Positions 18,082 to 30,191 are shown, numbered from the stretch's first letter. The stretch: DNA of 64,000 nucleotides from Sphingomonas sp. Leaf339 (GCF_001426195.1 NZ_LMRS01000001.1:808501-872500), one strand, 5' to 3'. The notes: a model not told the origin generated them from the letters alone. A program made the numbers and translations.

Positions 18082-19347
18082 ATGACGAAGCTGAGCGGTG
18101 GCGACTCGAAGAGCACCCTCTACTGTTCGTTCTGCGGCAAGTCGCAGCACGAAGTTCGCAAGCTGATCGCCGGACCAACGGTGTTCATCTGCGACGAGTG
18201 CGTCGAGCTTTGCAACGACATTATCCGTGAGGAGACGAAGTCGGCGCTGGTGTCCAAGAAGGACGGTGGCGTGCCGACCCCGCAGGAAATCTGCAATGTG
18301 CTCGATGACTACGTCATCGGTCAGAAGCAGGCCAAGCGTGTGCTGTCGGTGGCAGTACACAATCATTACAAGCGGCTGAATCATGGTGCCAAGGGTGCCG
18401 ATGTCGAACTCGCGAAGTCGAATATTCTGCTGGTGGGACCGACCGGCTGCGGCAAGACGCTGCTGGCGCAGACGCTTGCGCGTATTCTTGACGTGCCATT
18501 CACCATGGCGGACGCGACAACGCTGACTGAGGCCGGTTATGTCGGTGAGGATGTCGAGAACATCATCCTGAAACTGCTCCAGGCATCGGATTACAATGTC
18601 GAGCGAGCGCAGCGCGGCATCGTCTATATCGACGAGATCGACAAGATCAGCCGCAAGGCGGAAAACCCGTCGATCACGCGCGACGTGTCGGGCGAAGGCG
18701 TCCAGCAAGCGCTGTTGAAGCTGATGGAGGGCACCACCGCGTCCGTACCGCCACAGGGTGGGCGCAAGCATCCGCAGCAGGAATTCCTGCAGGTCGACAC
18801 GACGAACATTCTTTTCATCTGTGGCGGTGCTTTTTCCGGCCTTGAAAAGATCATCGGCGACCGCTTGCAGGGCAAGTCGATTGGCTTTGGCGCGTATGTC
18901 GCTAGCCCGGAAGAGCGCCGGACGGGAGAAGTATTGCGGTCGACTGAACCGGAAGATTTGTTGAAGTTCGGGCTCATTCCGGAATTCGTGGGCCGCTTGC
19001 CCGTTATCGCGACGCTGGAAGATTTGGATATCTCGGCGTTGGTCAAGATTCTCTCAGAGCCAAAGAATGCGTTGGTCAAGCAATACCAGAAGCTGTTCGA
19101 CATGGAACAGGTGGAACTGGGCTTTACCGACGATGCGCTGGTGACGATCGCCAAGAAGGGCATCGAGCGCAAGACCGGCGCCCGCGGTCTGCGGTCGATT
19201 CTAGAGGCGATCCTACTAGATACAATGTTCGATTTGCCGGGCATGGACGGCGTCGACGAAGTGATGATCGATAAGGACGTCGTTGAGGGCCGTAAGGAGC
19301 CCATTCGCGTCTACGCCGAGAAGAAGAAGACTGGCGACGCCGCGTAG
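18082..19347 (+). CDS. clpX: ATP-dependent Clp protease ATP-binding subunit ClpX
   Basis: ClpX is the hexameric AAA+ unfoldase that feeds substrates into ClpP. The 421-residue protein has the N-terminal four-cysteine zinc finger (C15, C18, C37, C40), a Walker A GPTGCGKT (119-126), a Walker [11 protein letters not shown], the EFVGRLPV sensor region and the IGF-type ClpP-docking loop (SIGFG). Length and order match the family. It is followed by a strong hairpin. Confidence 0.99.
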   Translation: MTKLSGGDSKSTLYCSFCGKSQHEVRKLIAGPTVFICDECVELCNDIIREETKSALVSKKDGGVPTPQEICNVLDDYVIGQKQAKRVLSVAVHNHYKRLNHGAKGADVELAKSNILLVGPTGCGKTLLAQTLARILDVPFTMADATTLTEAGYVGEDVENIILKLLQASDYNVERAQRGIVYIDEIDKISRKAENPSITRDVSGEGVQQALLKLMEGTTASVPPQGGRKHPQQEFLQVDTTNILFICGGAFSGLEKIIGDRLQGKSIGFGAYVASPEERRTGEVLRSTEPEDLLKFGLIPEFVGRLPVIATLEDLDISALVKILSEPKNALVKQYQKLFDMEQVELGFTDDALVTIAKKGIERKTGARGLRSILEAILLDTMFDLPGMDGVDEVMIDKDVVEGRKEPIRVYAEKKKTGDAA

Positions 19348-19364
19348 CGGCTAGGGTTGAACCA

Positions 19365-19396
19365 GCGTCACCAGCCCAGGGGTCGGCTGGTGACGC
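19365..19396 (+). terminator. Hairpin terminator after clpX
   Basis: GCGTCACCAGCC (19365-19376) and GGCTGGTGACGC (19385-19396) form a perfect 12-bp stem with an 8-nt loop, 17 bp after the clpX stop. It is followed by an AT-rich stretch but no clear T run. Confidence 0.7.
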
Positions 19397-19540
19397 CATT
19401 AAATTCCTGGCGGCCTTCCATTGAGACTGGTCGGGGGGTAAATAATGTATCCATATTGACGCAAAAAACCGAAAGCGTTTTGTTCGCGATATCAGATCGG
19501 TCATGCTCTGGTCGTATTTGATTGGCGCAGTTGGTCGGTC

Positions 19541-19568
19541 TTGATTGACTATGTTGCCCTGCGATAAA
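19541..19568 (+). promoter_or_regulatory. Candidate promoter in the 416-bp gap after clpX
   Basis: TTGATT (19541-19546) and GATAAA (19563-19568) are spaced by 16 bp in a notably AT-rich stretch. It points toward the glycosyltransferase gene starting near 19813 and would give a leader of about 240 nt. Nothing else is visible between the clpX hairpin and that gene. Confidence 0.35.
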
Positions 19569-19812
19569 TAACCGTTGCTTAAAAATGATGTATAGGCCGC
19601 GGAAACGTGGGCCAGATCTCTTAAAAACCTGAATATTCAAATATCTAGAATGCAAAGCGTTCTGGATACATCGCCCATTGCGGTCTGGCAGGGCACTGTG
19701 TTGTATCGATGCATCCTGCGATGGCGGACCCATCGTCGGGATTTTGCTCTTTACCCCGCAGATGGACGTTGCGCCCCACCCGCATCGTCTGAACTTCAGG
19801 CATCGACAATTG

Positions 19813-20922
19813 ATGATGGCATTTTCCGCTCTGTCGGCGGAACGCGAGGGCGTTCCGCCCGTGGTTGTCTGCACCTACGAGGATCGCGAGTCGGCGTTGC
19901 CGGGCTTGGCGCTTTTGGCCCGATCGATCGCGAACCATGCGCCGCATCTGCGGCTTCTGTGTTTCTCGTCGCTGGCCGGGGCCAAGGCGTTATCCGATGA
20001 ACTTCCGGGAATGGAATTGCGCCCGGTCGAAGATTTGGGTGTCAGCGGCTGGAGCGTGAAGCCGACGGTACTGCTGCATGCCTTGGAGGAGTCGGATAGC
20101 GCCTTGTGGCTCGATACGGATGTCGTGGTTTCGGGTGGTCTTGGAAAATTGCTGGATGCGCTGCCCGCGGGCGCGGTCGTCGTTGGCGAAGAATATCGCT
20201 ACCGTCAGCTCGGTGGCTGTTCGGCCCGCGCGCGGGCATGGGGGCTGACGGTCTCACGCGAGCTGGACTGCATGACCAATTCCGGTTCGGTCCGGGTCAC
20301 CAAGGCCCATCGACCGCTACTGGAGCGATGGCAGGCACTGCTCGCCGATCCTCGTTTCGTTGCGGCCCAGCAGATGCCGATCGCGACGCGCCCAACCCAC
20401 TTGCTGGGCGATCAGGACGTCCTGGCGGCGCTACTTGTCTCCACGGAATTTGCCGATCTGCCTGTTCATTACATTCGCAACGGACCGGAGATGGTGCAAC
20501 ATTGCGGAGCCAACGGCTATCACGTGATCGATCGACTGCGTATGATTTTCAGACGACCGGCGTTCGTCCATATGCTTGGTCGATACAAGCCCTGGTCTTT
20601 TGATGTTCCCCCGGATCCCCTTCGTTCGAAGGCCGATTATCTACACTTCGTCTGCTTCGAATTGTCCCCGTTCCATGCGGCGGCGCAACCCTATGCCGCG
20701 GCCTTGGGTAATCCGACTTGGCTGCAGCGGCGAAGTCGGTTGGCACGGGTGTTGAACGCCATGGCTCTCGGCAATGTGGCACTGCGCGGTTTGCCGCTCG
20801 CGCTGGCGGCATGGGCAGCAGAGTGGAAGAGGGGGAGCCCCCCGCCGTTGTCCTGTGCCACCGAGCCGCTGGCTTCGCTTCAACGACAGGAAATGTCTTT
20901 GCGCTCTCGGGTGGCTGAGTGA
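19813..20922 (+). CDS. Glycosyltransferase, GT8/GT-A-like
   Basis: From the ATG at 19813 the product has 369 residues. VVVCTYEDRESALPGLALLARSI opens a GT-A-type fold (family naming uses only the pattern), and ALWLDTDVVVSG carries a DxD metal motif about 95 residues in. NSGSVRVTKA and LGDQDVLAALL follow, as in GT8 and capsule-type transferases. The frame is open upstream to 19678, but those codons look non-coding. ATG at 19762 is an alternative, and no start has a convincing ribosome site. The stop lies 1 bp from the stop of the convergent GT4 gene. It probably adds one sugar of a surface polysaccharide. Confidence 0.7.
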   Translation: MMAFSALSAEREGVPPVVVCTYEDRESALPGLALLARSIANHAPHLRLLCFSSLAGAKALSDELPGMELRPVEDLGVSGWSVKPTVLLHALEESDSALWLDTDVVVSGGLGKLLDALPAGAVVVGEEYRYRQLGGCSARARAWGLTVSRELDCMTNSGSVRVTKAHRPLLERWQALLADPRFVAAQQMPIATRPTHLLGDQDVLAALLVSTEFADLPVHYIRNGPEMVQHCGANGYHVIDRLRMIFRRPAFVHMLGRYKPWSFDVPPDPLRSKADYLHFVCFELSPFHAAAQPYAAALGNPTWLQRRSRLARVLNAMALGNVALRGLPLALAAWAAEWKRGSPPPLSCATEPLASLQRQEMSLRSRVAE

Positions 20923-20923
20923 G

Positions 20924-22027
20924 TCAGTGCCCGACCGACGCCAGCGTCGACCGAACTTCCGTCACCATTCGCTCTGGGCCGTATGTTGCGGCCGCTTTTT
21001 CAGCGCCCCGCCGTGCCATCCCTTCTGTCGCGTCGGAATCATTCAGCAGAGAGGTGCAGGCGTCAATCCACTGGGCGGCGCTGTCGGCGGCCAACATATG
21101 ATCGTTCAATTTCAGATCTGCCGCAAAGCCGGAATAGGCAAACGTGGACGAAACAAGCGGCCGGGCATGAACGAGCGCATCAATGACTTTGATCTGCGTA
21201 CCACCACCGGATCGAATCGGGGCGACCACGACAGCCGCCCGATCGTATTCGGCGGCCAAATCTTTGACGAAGCCGTGGAAATGGGCGGCGCGAATTTGTT
21301 CAGGCAGGTCTGGACCGTGACGACCGATCACGTGCAGTTCGGCAAAGGGAAAACGCGCCGACAGCGCCGGCCAGACGTGATCGGCGAACCAGCGCAGGCC
21401 CTCTATGTTGGGCTCATGCGCAAAAAGGCCAACCATCAGCAACCGGCCCGCCACTGGCGCTTCTCGATCGCGCGTCGGATCAGGCACGGAAACGACGTTG
21501 GGCATGAAACTGCGTCGGGCATTGTTGGGCAGATCCCCGGGTTTGGGACTGGCGTACCACACATGCAAAGCCTGACGAGCGACCCGTCTCGCGAGCATAT
21601 TGCGCACCTGTATCTTGATCCGCACCAGCATAGAAACGGCGGCGCCTGGCGGTGCAGTTTTGAGGAAGTCGTCCGGATCGAAGATCATGCGCGCCCGATC
21701 CTTGCGCGGCACCAGCAACGCCAGATCGAGATACTGCGCGACAATGAAGTCGTAATGCTCGCCGGCGAGAATCGTCGTGATCCAGCGGGTAAGCTCACGA
21801 CGTTGGCGCAACGCCTCCGGCGACATGCCGTACACGCTGACCTTGCCCTCTCGCGTTCGATCCGCCGACCACTCCTGGCCCATGGCAAAATTCGGACCAC
21901 CATTGATGATGAGGGTGTCGACCTCGGCCGCTGCCAGCAAAGCATTGCGCAGATGGTTCGCCCGCTGACTGCCGCCGAACGAAAAATCACCTATTGGGCA
22001 ATGGGTTAGAAAAAGGATACGGGGCAT
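20924..22027 (-). CDS. Glycosyltransferase family 4 (GT-B fold)
   Basis: The 367-residue protein starts ILFLTHCPIGDFSFGGSQRANHL, the glycine-rich acceptor loop of GT4 enzymes. It contains LMVGLFAHEPNIEGLRWFADHVWP and VVAPIRSGGGTQIKVIDALVHARP, the donor-binding segment in which an E is usually found (here the GGGTQIKVIDAL form seen in many sphingomonads). It should transfer a nucleotide-activated sugar in the cytosol for exopolysaccharide or lipid glycosylation. It is convergent with the GT8-like gene and 259 bp from the upstream peptidase gene. Confidence 0.88.
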   Translation of the reverse strand: MPRILFLTHCPIGDFSFGGSQRANHLRNALLAAAEVDTLIINGGPNFAMGQEWSADRTREGKVSVYGMSPEALRQRRELTRWITTILAGEHYDFIVAQYLDLALLVPRKDRARMIFDPDDFLKTAPPGAAVSMLVRIKIQVRNMLARRVARQALHVWYASPKPGDLPNNARRSFMPNVVSVPDPTRDREAPVAGRLLMVGLFAHEPNIEGLRWFADHVWPALSARFPFAELHVIGRHGPDLPEQIRAAHFHGFVKDLAAEYDRAAVVVAPIRSGGGTQIKVIDALVHARPLVSSTFAYSGFAADLKLNDHMLAADSAAQWIDACTSLLNDSDATEGMARRGAEKAAATYGPERMVTEVRSTLASVGH

Positions 22028-22286
22028 CGAACCTCGACATAAGGGAGGTGCAGATCGGTCATATCGAAGGGCGACCGTGTTGCATTCCGGGGCTGGCGGT
22101 TATGTGGAGGGATCACGAGATCCGGTCCGCAATTATCGGTTAACAAGCGCTATCGAGTCAACGCTCCGGCGATGAACAGGAACGACGATGCTAACATCGT
22201 GCGATCGCGGCGATTTTCGGACGCTTCGTCTGATCGACTGCGTAAACTGCGACAACGAGATTGAAGAATGCTTCGCCGATCAGGCC

Positions 22287-23978
22287 TCAGCGTGATCTCG
22301 CTTGCCACGCCTGCATCTCCTCCACCGCTGTCGATCGTCTCAAGACGCGGGCTTCGGGATCGATGACGACGTGAGCGCCACCTGATATCGTCAGCGTTTC
22401 GCGACCGTCCGTCATCGGCAGCGTTCGGCGGATGCCATCAACGGCAATATCGATCGGCAGAGGGAAGGGGCCGTTACTAGGTACCCGCCACGCCAGCGTC
22501 AGCGTGTCGCCGGTTCGTGTCTCCACCAGATCGGGCAGCGCCGCCTGGCGTAGATAGACGTCGAAGAACCAGCGGTAATCCTTGCCCGTCACCTTCGCGA
22601 CCAGCGCCTCATATTCCTTCGTCGAGCCAAAGCGTGGGGTGAAATTGCCGGGACGGGGGTCGGGACGGCCATAGACGGCAAGGCGGGTGACATCCCAAAA
22701 TGCCTTATCCCCGATCAAACCGCGAAGGGTGTGGAGCATCCACGATCCCTTCATATAGATGTCGAGACCGGCGCCGCCTTTGGATGGCTCGTAAACCTCC
22801 TCTTCGGTCAAAATCTTGCCGCGAACGATCGGTGCCTTGTTGACGATCTGACCGCGCTGCCCCATCATCATCGTGATGTATCGGGCATAGCCTTCGCGCC
22901 ATTGGCCATAGGCGGGCTGCATATAGCTTCCGTAGCCTTCATGTAACCAGTAGTCGTCCCAATTTGCGGCGGTCAGTTGGTTGGCGAACCATTCATGGGT
23001 GAATTCATGCTGGAACAGCCAGTCGAATCCCTCGATCGCCTTAGCATAGCCGTTGCCATAGGCATTGATCGTCTGGTGCTCCATGCCCTTGTGCGGGGTT
23101 TCGACCACGCCGACCTTTTCGGCGCCGAACGGATAGGGGCCGACCATAGTCTCGAAGAAGTCGAGTGTCGGTGCAAATTCGGCGAACAGTCGCTCCGCCT
23201 GCGCTTTCTCACCCGGCAGATACCAATAAAACATCGGTATGCTGTTGCCGAAGCGGCTCTTGTAGGTGCCGCTGATCTCTTCGTACGGACCGACGTTGAG
23301 TGCGATGGCGTAGGTGTTGGGATGGGTCGTTCGCCAGTGCCATGTCGTGCGGCCGTCCGACAGCGTGTCGACACCGATCAGCTTGCCATTCGAGGGTGCT
23401 TTCAATCCCTTCGGCACGGTGACGTGTAGGGTAACGGCCGCCGGCTCTCCTTCTGGGAAGTCGAGGCAGGGCCAAAGCAGATCGCACCCGTACCCTTCCG
23501 TCGTGGTGGCGAACCATAAACGGCCATCCGGCGTCTTCGACCAGACGACACCGTCGTCCCATGGGGCGTTGAGTGCGACATGCGGCGTACCGCCATAGGT
23601 TATGCGGGCCGATACCGATTGTCCGGCGGCGAGCGGGCGAGGCAAGCGGATGACAAGCTGCCCCTCGGGATTCGACCATGCCGATGTTAGCAGGGTGGTG
23701 CCGTCGATCGCGATGGCGCTGACAGGCAGGTTGCGGTCGAGATCGATGACCAATCGGGTCAGCGGTGATTTCGCGGTGAAGCCCAGGGTGGCGATGCCGG
23801 TCACCTGATAGGTATTCGGCAGCACTTCGAATGCCAGATCGGCGCTGTCGAACCGCAATGCCAGTTGGTCCGCAGCGCGCTCACCACCCGATCGCTGGGT
23901 CTGCTCCGTGATCGCCGGCGTGCCTTTTTTGGGCGGTTCAGAAGCAGTGGCGAGTAGGGCGAGGGCGGTCACGATCAT
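22287..23978 (-). CDS. M1 family zinc metallopeptidase
   Basis: The 563-residue protein has a short hydrophobic start (MIVTALALLATASEPP), suggesting export to the periplasm. The zinc site is H324-E-F-T-H328 with the third ligand E347 (WLHEGYG) exactly 18 residues further, as in M1 aminopeptidases. The exopeptidase motif usually written GAMEN appears as KGMEHQT, so the N-terminus-binding Glu is kept but the motif is altered. An N-terminal beta domain precedes the catalytic domain. The C-terminal domain is short. Its likely job is trimming peptides in the cell envelope. It is divergent from lon. Confidence 0.9.
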   Translation of the reverse strand: MIVTALALLATASEPPKKGTPAITEQTQRSGGERAADQLALRFDSADLAFEVLPNTYQVTGIATLGFTAKSPLTRLVIDLDRNLPVSAIAIDGTTLLTSAWSNPEGQLVIRLPRPLAAGQSVSARITYGGTPHVALNAPWDDGVVWSKTPDGRLWFATTTEGYGCDLLWPCLDFPEGEPAAVTLHVTVPKGLKAPSNGKLIGVDTLSDGRTTWHWRTTHPNTYAIALNVGPYEEISGTYKSRFGNSIPMFYWYLPGEKAQAERLFAEFAPTLDFFETMVGPYPFGAEKVGVVETPHKGMEHQTINAYGNGYAKAIEGFDWLFQHEFTHEWFANQLTAANWDDYWLHEGYGSYMQPAYGQWREGYARYITMMMGQRGQIVNKAPIVRGKILTEEEVYEPSKGGAGLDIYMKGSWMLHTLRGLIGDKAFWDVTRLAVYGRPDPRPGNFTPRFGSTKEYEALVAKVTGKDYRWFFDVYLRQAALPDLVETRTGDTLTLAWRVPSNGPFPLPIDIAVDGIRRTLPMTDGRETLTISGGAHVVIDPEARVLRRSTAVEEMQAWQARSR

Positions 23979-24019
23979 GGCCGAATATGTCTCCGCTCAC
24001 GCGATCCGGCGCAAGCCGA

Positions 24020-24048
24020 TTGATGGTTTCCCAATACTCCCCATATAT
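24020..24048 (+). promoter_or_regulatory. Heat-shock-type (sigma-32/RpoH) promoter candidate for lon
   Basis: CCCCATATAT (24039-24048) matches the sigma-32 -10 consensus closely, and TTGATGG (24020-24026) lies 12 bp upstream as a weaker -35. It stands 41 bp before the lon start codon, where a heat-shock promoter is expected. The -35 match is imperfect. Confidence 0.5.
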
Positions 24049-24089
24049 CAGAAGAATGAGTGCCCGGATCGGCACTCACCGGAGTTTGC

Positions 24090-26486
<2,397 letters not shown>

Positions 26487-26506
26487 TCATTGGTCAGCGA
26501 TCATGT

Positions 26507-26538
26507 CCTGCCGCGGGACCATATCGTCTCGCGGCAGG
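26507..26538 (+). terminator. Hairpin after lon
   Basis: CCTGCCGCG (26507-26515) and CGCGGCAGG (26530-26538) form a perfect 9-bp stem with a 14-nt loop, 20 bp after the lon stop. It lacks a T run. TTGACT directly after it (26539-26544) may be the -35 box of the hup promoter. Confidence 0.55.
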
Positions 26539-26626
26539 TTGACTTGCAGGGATTGCCCGCTGTTATTGGGCGCTTGGCTTGCGCACCTCACCTGTGCGCA
26601 TCACGATTCGTAAATGGGGGTTTGCA

Positions 26627-26899
26627 ATGAACAAGCAGGAGCTGATCGCGACGGTCGCCGACACATCGGGACTGGCGCGCAGCGACGCGGTGAAGGCGGT
26701 GGAGGCGGTGTTCGACACCATTTCGACCAGTCTGAAAAAGGGTGACGAAGTACGTCTGGTAGGATTCGGGACGTTCTCGGTATCCAAGCGTAAGGCATCG
26801 ACGGGTCGCAACCCGCGCACCGGCGAACCGATGACGATCAAGGCTTCGACTCAGCCTAAGTTCAAGGCAGGCAAGATCCTGAAGGATTCGGTCAACTAA
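26627..26899 (+). CDS. hup: DNA-binding protein HU
   Basis: HU is the small nucleoid protein that bends DNA as a dimer. From ATG 26627 (GGGGG upstream) the product has 90 residues, the standard length. It shows MNKQELIATVA, the VRLVGFGTFSVSKRKASTGRNPRTGE beta-arm signature around residues 40-67, and the final FKAGKILKDSVN. An in-frame upstream GTG-type start at 26579 adds residues that do not fit the family. TTGACT at 26539 with GTTATT at 26562-26567 (17-bp spacing) is a possible promoter. The position after lon is conserved in proteobacteria. Confidence 0.97.
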   Translation: MNKQELIATVADTSGLARSDAVKAVEAVFDTISTSLKKGDEVRLVGFGTFSVSKRKASTGRNPRTGEPMTIKASTQPKFKAGKILKDSVN

Positions 26900-26952
26900 T
26901 AGACTGGACAGGAAGGGTGCGGCCGATTAGTGCGCTGCCTCCCGCCGAGGAT

Positions 26953-27027
26953 GGGCGCGTAGCTCAGCGGTAGAGCACACCCTTCACACGGGTGGGGTCA
27001 CAGGTTCAATCCCTGTCGCGCCCACCA
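26953..27027 (+). tRNA. tRNA-Val (anticodon CAC)
   Basis: The acceptor arms GGGCGCG (26953-26959) and CGCGCCC (27017-27023) pair fully, followed by A and an encoded CCA. The anticodon loop TTCACAC between CACCC and GGGTG gives CAC for GUG codons. The T arm is ACAGGTTCAATCCCTGT. Confidence 0.97.
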
Positions 27028-27034
27028 TCTTCGG

Positions 27035-27082
27035 ACACGAAAAGGCCCGCCACTCAGATGTGAGTGGCGGGCCTTTTCGTGT
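27035..27082. terminator. Strong bidirectional intrinsic terminator
   Basis: The arms 27035-27055 and 27062-27082 form a perfect 21-bp stem around the loop AGATGT. The inner part is AAAAGGCCCGCCACTC paired with its complement, so a T run follows the GC stem on both strands. It serves both hup/tRNA-Val (+) and the DUF808 gene (-), which converge here. Confidence 0.92.
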
Positions 27083-27100
27083 TGGTCCGCGATGTGAAGA

Positions 27101-28039
27101 TCAATGTGCGTTACGGTGCTTCCACTTGTGCATCACAACCGCGATGACGCCACCGACGATCAGGCCGACAATGCCTGATCCGATTGCGGTCACGGTCCAC
27201 GCGATCACCCCGTGCAGGCCAGCCACCGTGCCGGCTACCGCCTCTGCAGCGTCATGAATCAGATGAGCGGGTTTGCCCCAACCAAGCCCTTCCAGACCAT
27301 GGACGATAATCCCGCCGCCTACCCAGATCATCGCGGCAGTGCCGATCGCGGCAAGCGCGGTCATGATGACGGGCATTGCCTTCACCATTCCTCGACCGAT
27401 CGATTGCGTCATCGCCGAGCGGCGGCGGGCCAGGTTCAGGCCGATATCATCAAGTTTTACGATGATGGCGACCGCACCGTATACACCAACGGTGATCGCG
27501 ATCGCGACCAGTGCCAGGGCAACTGCCTGGCTGACAATGTTGCCCTCCGACACCTCGGCCAGCGCGATCGCCATAATCTCTGCAGACAGGATGAAGTCGG
27601 TCTTTACTGCGCCCGACACCTTCTGCTGTTCGAGCGCCTCGGGCGTGATCGCCGTATCGGCATCTTCGGCGACGACGGTGTGGCCAGACATCGCTTCCCA
27701 CAACTTCTCTGATCCTTCGAAGCAGAGATAGGCACCGCCGATCATCAGCAAGGGAGTCAGTGCCCATGGGGCGAATGCACTGAGCAACAGCGCAACTGGT
27801 AACAGGATCAACAACTTGTTGCGCAGCGAACCCACGGCGATCTTGCCGATGATTGGCAATTCCCGCGCCGGGGATAGGCCCATCACATAGCGCGGTGTTA
27901 CCGCGGTATCGTCAATCACCACGCCCACCGCCTTAGTACCAGCGCGGCCGGCGGCGGCGCCGATATCGTCGAGCGAAGCGGCCGCCAGCCGGGTGATGCC
28001 GGCAATATCGTCGAGCAAAGCGGCCAATCCCGATGCCAT
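27101..28039 (-). CDS. DUF808 (YedI-like) inner-membrane protein
   Basis: From ATG 28039 (GGAG upstream) the protein has 312 residues. The start, MASGLAALLDDIAGITRLAA, with SLDDIGAAAGRAGTKAVGVVIDDTAVTPRYV, is the hallmark of the DUF808 family. Several hydrophobic helices follow (LILLPVALLLSAFAPWALTPLL, IVSQAVALALVAIAITVGV and the C-terminal IGSGIVGLIVGGVIAVVM). The ending WKHRNAH is basic. The family sits in the inner membrane and has no proven function. The frame is open further upstream, but without a ribosome site. Confidence 0.9.
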   Translation of the reverse strand: MASGLAALLDDIAGITRLAAASLDDIGAAAGRAGTKAVGVVIDDTAVTPRYVMGLSPARELPIIGKIAVGSLRNKLLILLPVALLLSAFAPWALTPLLMIGGAYLCFEGSEKLWEAMSGHTVVAEDADTAITPEALEQQKVSGAVKTDFILSAEIMAIALAEVSEGNIVSQAVALALVAIAITVGVYGAVAIIVKLDDIGLNLARRRSAMTQSIGRGMVKAMPVIMTALAAIGTAAMIWVGGGIIVHGLEGLGWGKPAHLIHDAAEAVAGTVAGLHGVIAWTVTAIGSGIVGLIVGGVIAVVMHKWKHRNAH

Positions 28040-28205
28040 GCTATTCTCCGAAATGATCTGTGGCGGCCCGTTTGTGCGTAAGCGCTGCCAGTGACAAGCC
28101 CAGGTGGCACCCAACCGTTACGGCAAGAATGGATCAAACCGCCGACGAACATCCCCGATCGACAGCTAAGTAGCAATTTCCTTTACTTACCGATAGTCAA
28201 ACCCG

Positions 28206-29415
28206 ATGGACGACCGGTCAGCCGGCTTTAGCTCCCGACAGCTGCAATGCACCCGGCCCGTCGCGAGCGGACTGGAAGCGAGCGAGATCGGGTGTTTGGT
28301 CGGCAGTTTCGACCTGACCGGCAAGAACCGCTTGCGCACCGTGCCAACCGTGCTGGGCTTGGTGAAATCGATTGATATCGCGCTGTGGATCGACGCGTAT
28401 GATTACACCCTAGGCCAGACTCCGAATGCCATTGGTGCTTTGGGTAGGAGTATTCCGCCGAGGCTACGGGATTTGGCCAATCCCGATGTCCCCCCAATGG
28501 GCCAGTCGTATAATTTGGACGACATTGGTGGCCTGCGGAACGGCGTAGCGCCCCCCTATCCTCCAGAACCGGCGCAGCCGCGGCCGTTTCCGACACGGGA
28601 GGGGGGGGCGGAACGATGTGGGGATCGCAATCCGGTTGGCCGTCATGAGCGGGCTGATCGTGGCCTTGGGATTGTTCGTCGAGGCCAGTCGCTGATTAAA
28701 AGTTGGATGGCCAGACATCCGCCATCGGCCACGCCCTTACCGGCCGGATCGGAGCATCGCGGACCTGACCACCATCCGCTCCAACATTGCCTGAAAGATC
28801 GCCGAGCATCTGACCGGGCTGGACCAAGAGATCGATCTGGCTGCCCGGCCAAGCGCGCGCATGCCAGCCGACCTGCTGGAGAAGATCGTGCGCCCATGGG
28901 TCTCGCCGATCGCGGCACGAGGGGTGCTGGATGCAGCCGCCACGCTCACGGCGCTGGCCTCAGCACGCTGCAAGATCACCCGGATGCGCAGCCTGTTGCT
29001 GGCCTATGCCAAGGACGGAAGGCCGACCAAAACCTTGGGCGATCAAATCGAAGACCACGCGTTCACGACCGGACTGGGCGAGTAGGTGAACCCAGATGCG
29101 ATCCGTCTGCCCGGCTGATGCGGATGGCCGGCGTGCGAGCAGATCGCGCCGTGTTCCGGTTACGATCCACATCCTCCTCCTCCATGCCCGGCTTGCTGCC
29201 GCCCGTGGCTATGTCGTGTATATGGTCGGTGCGCCGGAGCACTGCATTGCGGCGATCCAACTGGCTGGCACCGTTGTTGTCTGGGCGATCGCGATCGGCG
29301 TTGCTGAAGTGATGCCGCGCAATTCGTTGGGCTCGAATCTGGCGTGCTCTTTACTCACGTTGCCATTCTCGTCTCGCCTGTGGCCGTCGCTTCGCTGGTG
29401 GATCGGTTCACGCCC
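28206..29415 (+). pseudogene. Decayed region with fragments of unidentified genes
   Basis: No intact gene explains these 1.2 kb. One frame gives, in order, VGIAIRLAVMSGLIVALGLF (about 28620-28685, one membrane helix), a TGA, DLTTIRSNIA, a TGA, then IAEHLTGLDQEIDLAARPSA through a MPADLLEKIVRPWV segment to a stop at 29085. These pieces look like one protein cut by stops. Further on, one frame reads YVVYMVGAPEHCIAAIQLAG (29215-29270) and, after a shift of frame, VGLESGVLFTHVAILVSPVA, again suggesting a broken membrane protein. A run of eight G near 28602 could be a frameshift site. The long frame starting at 28206 has an Arg/Pro-rich, shadow-like composition. The families are not recognised. Confidence 0.4.
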
Positions 29416-29417
29416 TT

Positions 29418-30191
29418 ATGAATGATGGCGCTGCATGGCGCTGGCGTCGTCGGTCACGGGGCGAAGGCGACGGTACGCGCGACCATGGCGAGCTTCTATC
29501 AGGCGGCGCATCTGTTTCCTGTTCATCTGGCGACGATTTTACTGATCCTCCCGATGCGCTGGCCTGTCAGACGGCGCGGCGAGACGCGGCTCGACCGATT
29601 TTGGTCAATCTCTTGGCATCCATCGACGCCACGCTGGCAGTGGTTTGGGCGGACAGGTTGATCGCGGCATTCGGCAACGTGGGTGCGGTATTGGCCGCGA
29701 ACGCGCAGCGGCTGAAAGCGGTACTGGGCGGTGAGGAACGTGTGGTCGCGCTGTTGGTCGCGCAACGGCAAACGATGTTATGGGTCTTGCGCGAGCGGGC
29801 GGTACGACGACCAATCGTCGCGACGCGGCATGATCTACTTCGTTATTTGCATCATCGCATGGCTTATGATGGCGAAGAGTCCCTGCGCGTGTTGTTCCTC
29901 AATGGTCGGCGCGAGTTGCTCGCCGAAGAAGTGCTGGCGCATGGCGGTTCCGATGCAGTGGCGATCGAGCCCCGGCGGGTGATCGTTCGTGCGCTGGAAT
30001 TGGCGGCGACTGGTATCGTCCTGATCCATAATCATCCCAGCGGCGATCCATCACCCAGTTTTGCCGACCGCCGTTTTACTCGGCGGCTGGCGCTGGCGGG
30101 CGAATGCCTCGGCATCCAGTTGCACGATCATCTGATTGTCGCGCGCGATGGATATGAGCGGATCGGCACCGTGGCACCGCCGGTCATCTAA
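29418..30191 (+). CDS. radC: RadC/JAB-domain protein (DUF2466)
   Basis: The 257-residue product ends in a JAMM-type metal site, LIHNHPSGDPSPSFAD (about residues 199-214), with the His-x-His, Ser and Asp ligands, and LGIQLHDHLIVARDGY, both typical of RadC-family proteins. The first 50 residues are Arg/Gly/Ser-rich and look unlike the family, so the real start may be further in; the helix-hairpin-helix part usual in RadC is weak or short. The ATG at 29418 overlaps the end of the decayed region. RadC-like proteins often accompany mobile DNA. Despite the old name, a repair role is not established. Confidence 0.82.
   Translation: MNDGAAWRWRRRSRGEGDGTRDHGELLSGGASVSCSSGDDFTDPPDALACQTARRDAARPILVNLLASIDATLAVVWADRLIAAFGNVGAVLAANAQRLKAVLGGEERVVALLVAQRQTMLWVLRERAVRRPIVATRHDLLRYLHHRMAYDGEESLRVLFLNGRRELLAEEVLAHGGSDAVAIEPRRVIVRALELAATGIVLIHNHPSGDPSPSFADRRFTRRLALAGECLGIQLHDHLIVARDGYERIGTVAPPVI

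Noticed and set aside
20774..22009. 411-codon open frame on the + strand opposite the GT4 gene
   Set aside because: It is the mirror of a clearly recognised glycosyltransferase, is Arg/Gly/His-rich and has no ribosome site or domain.
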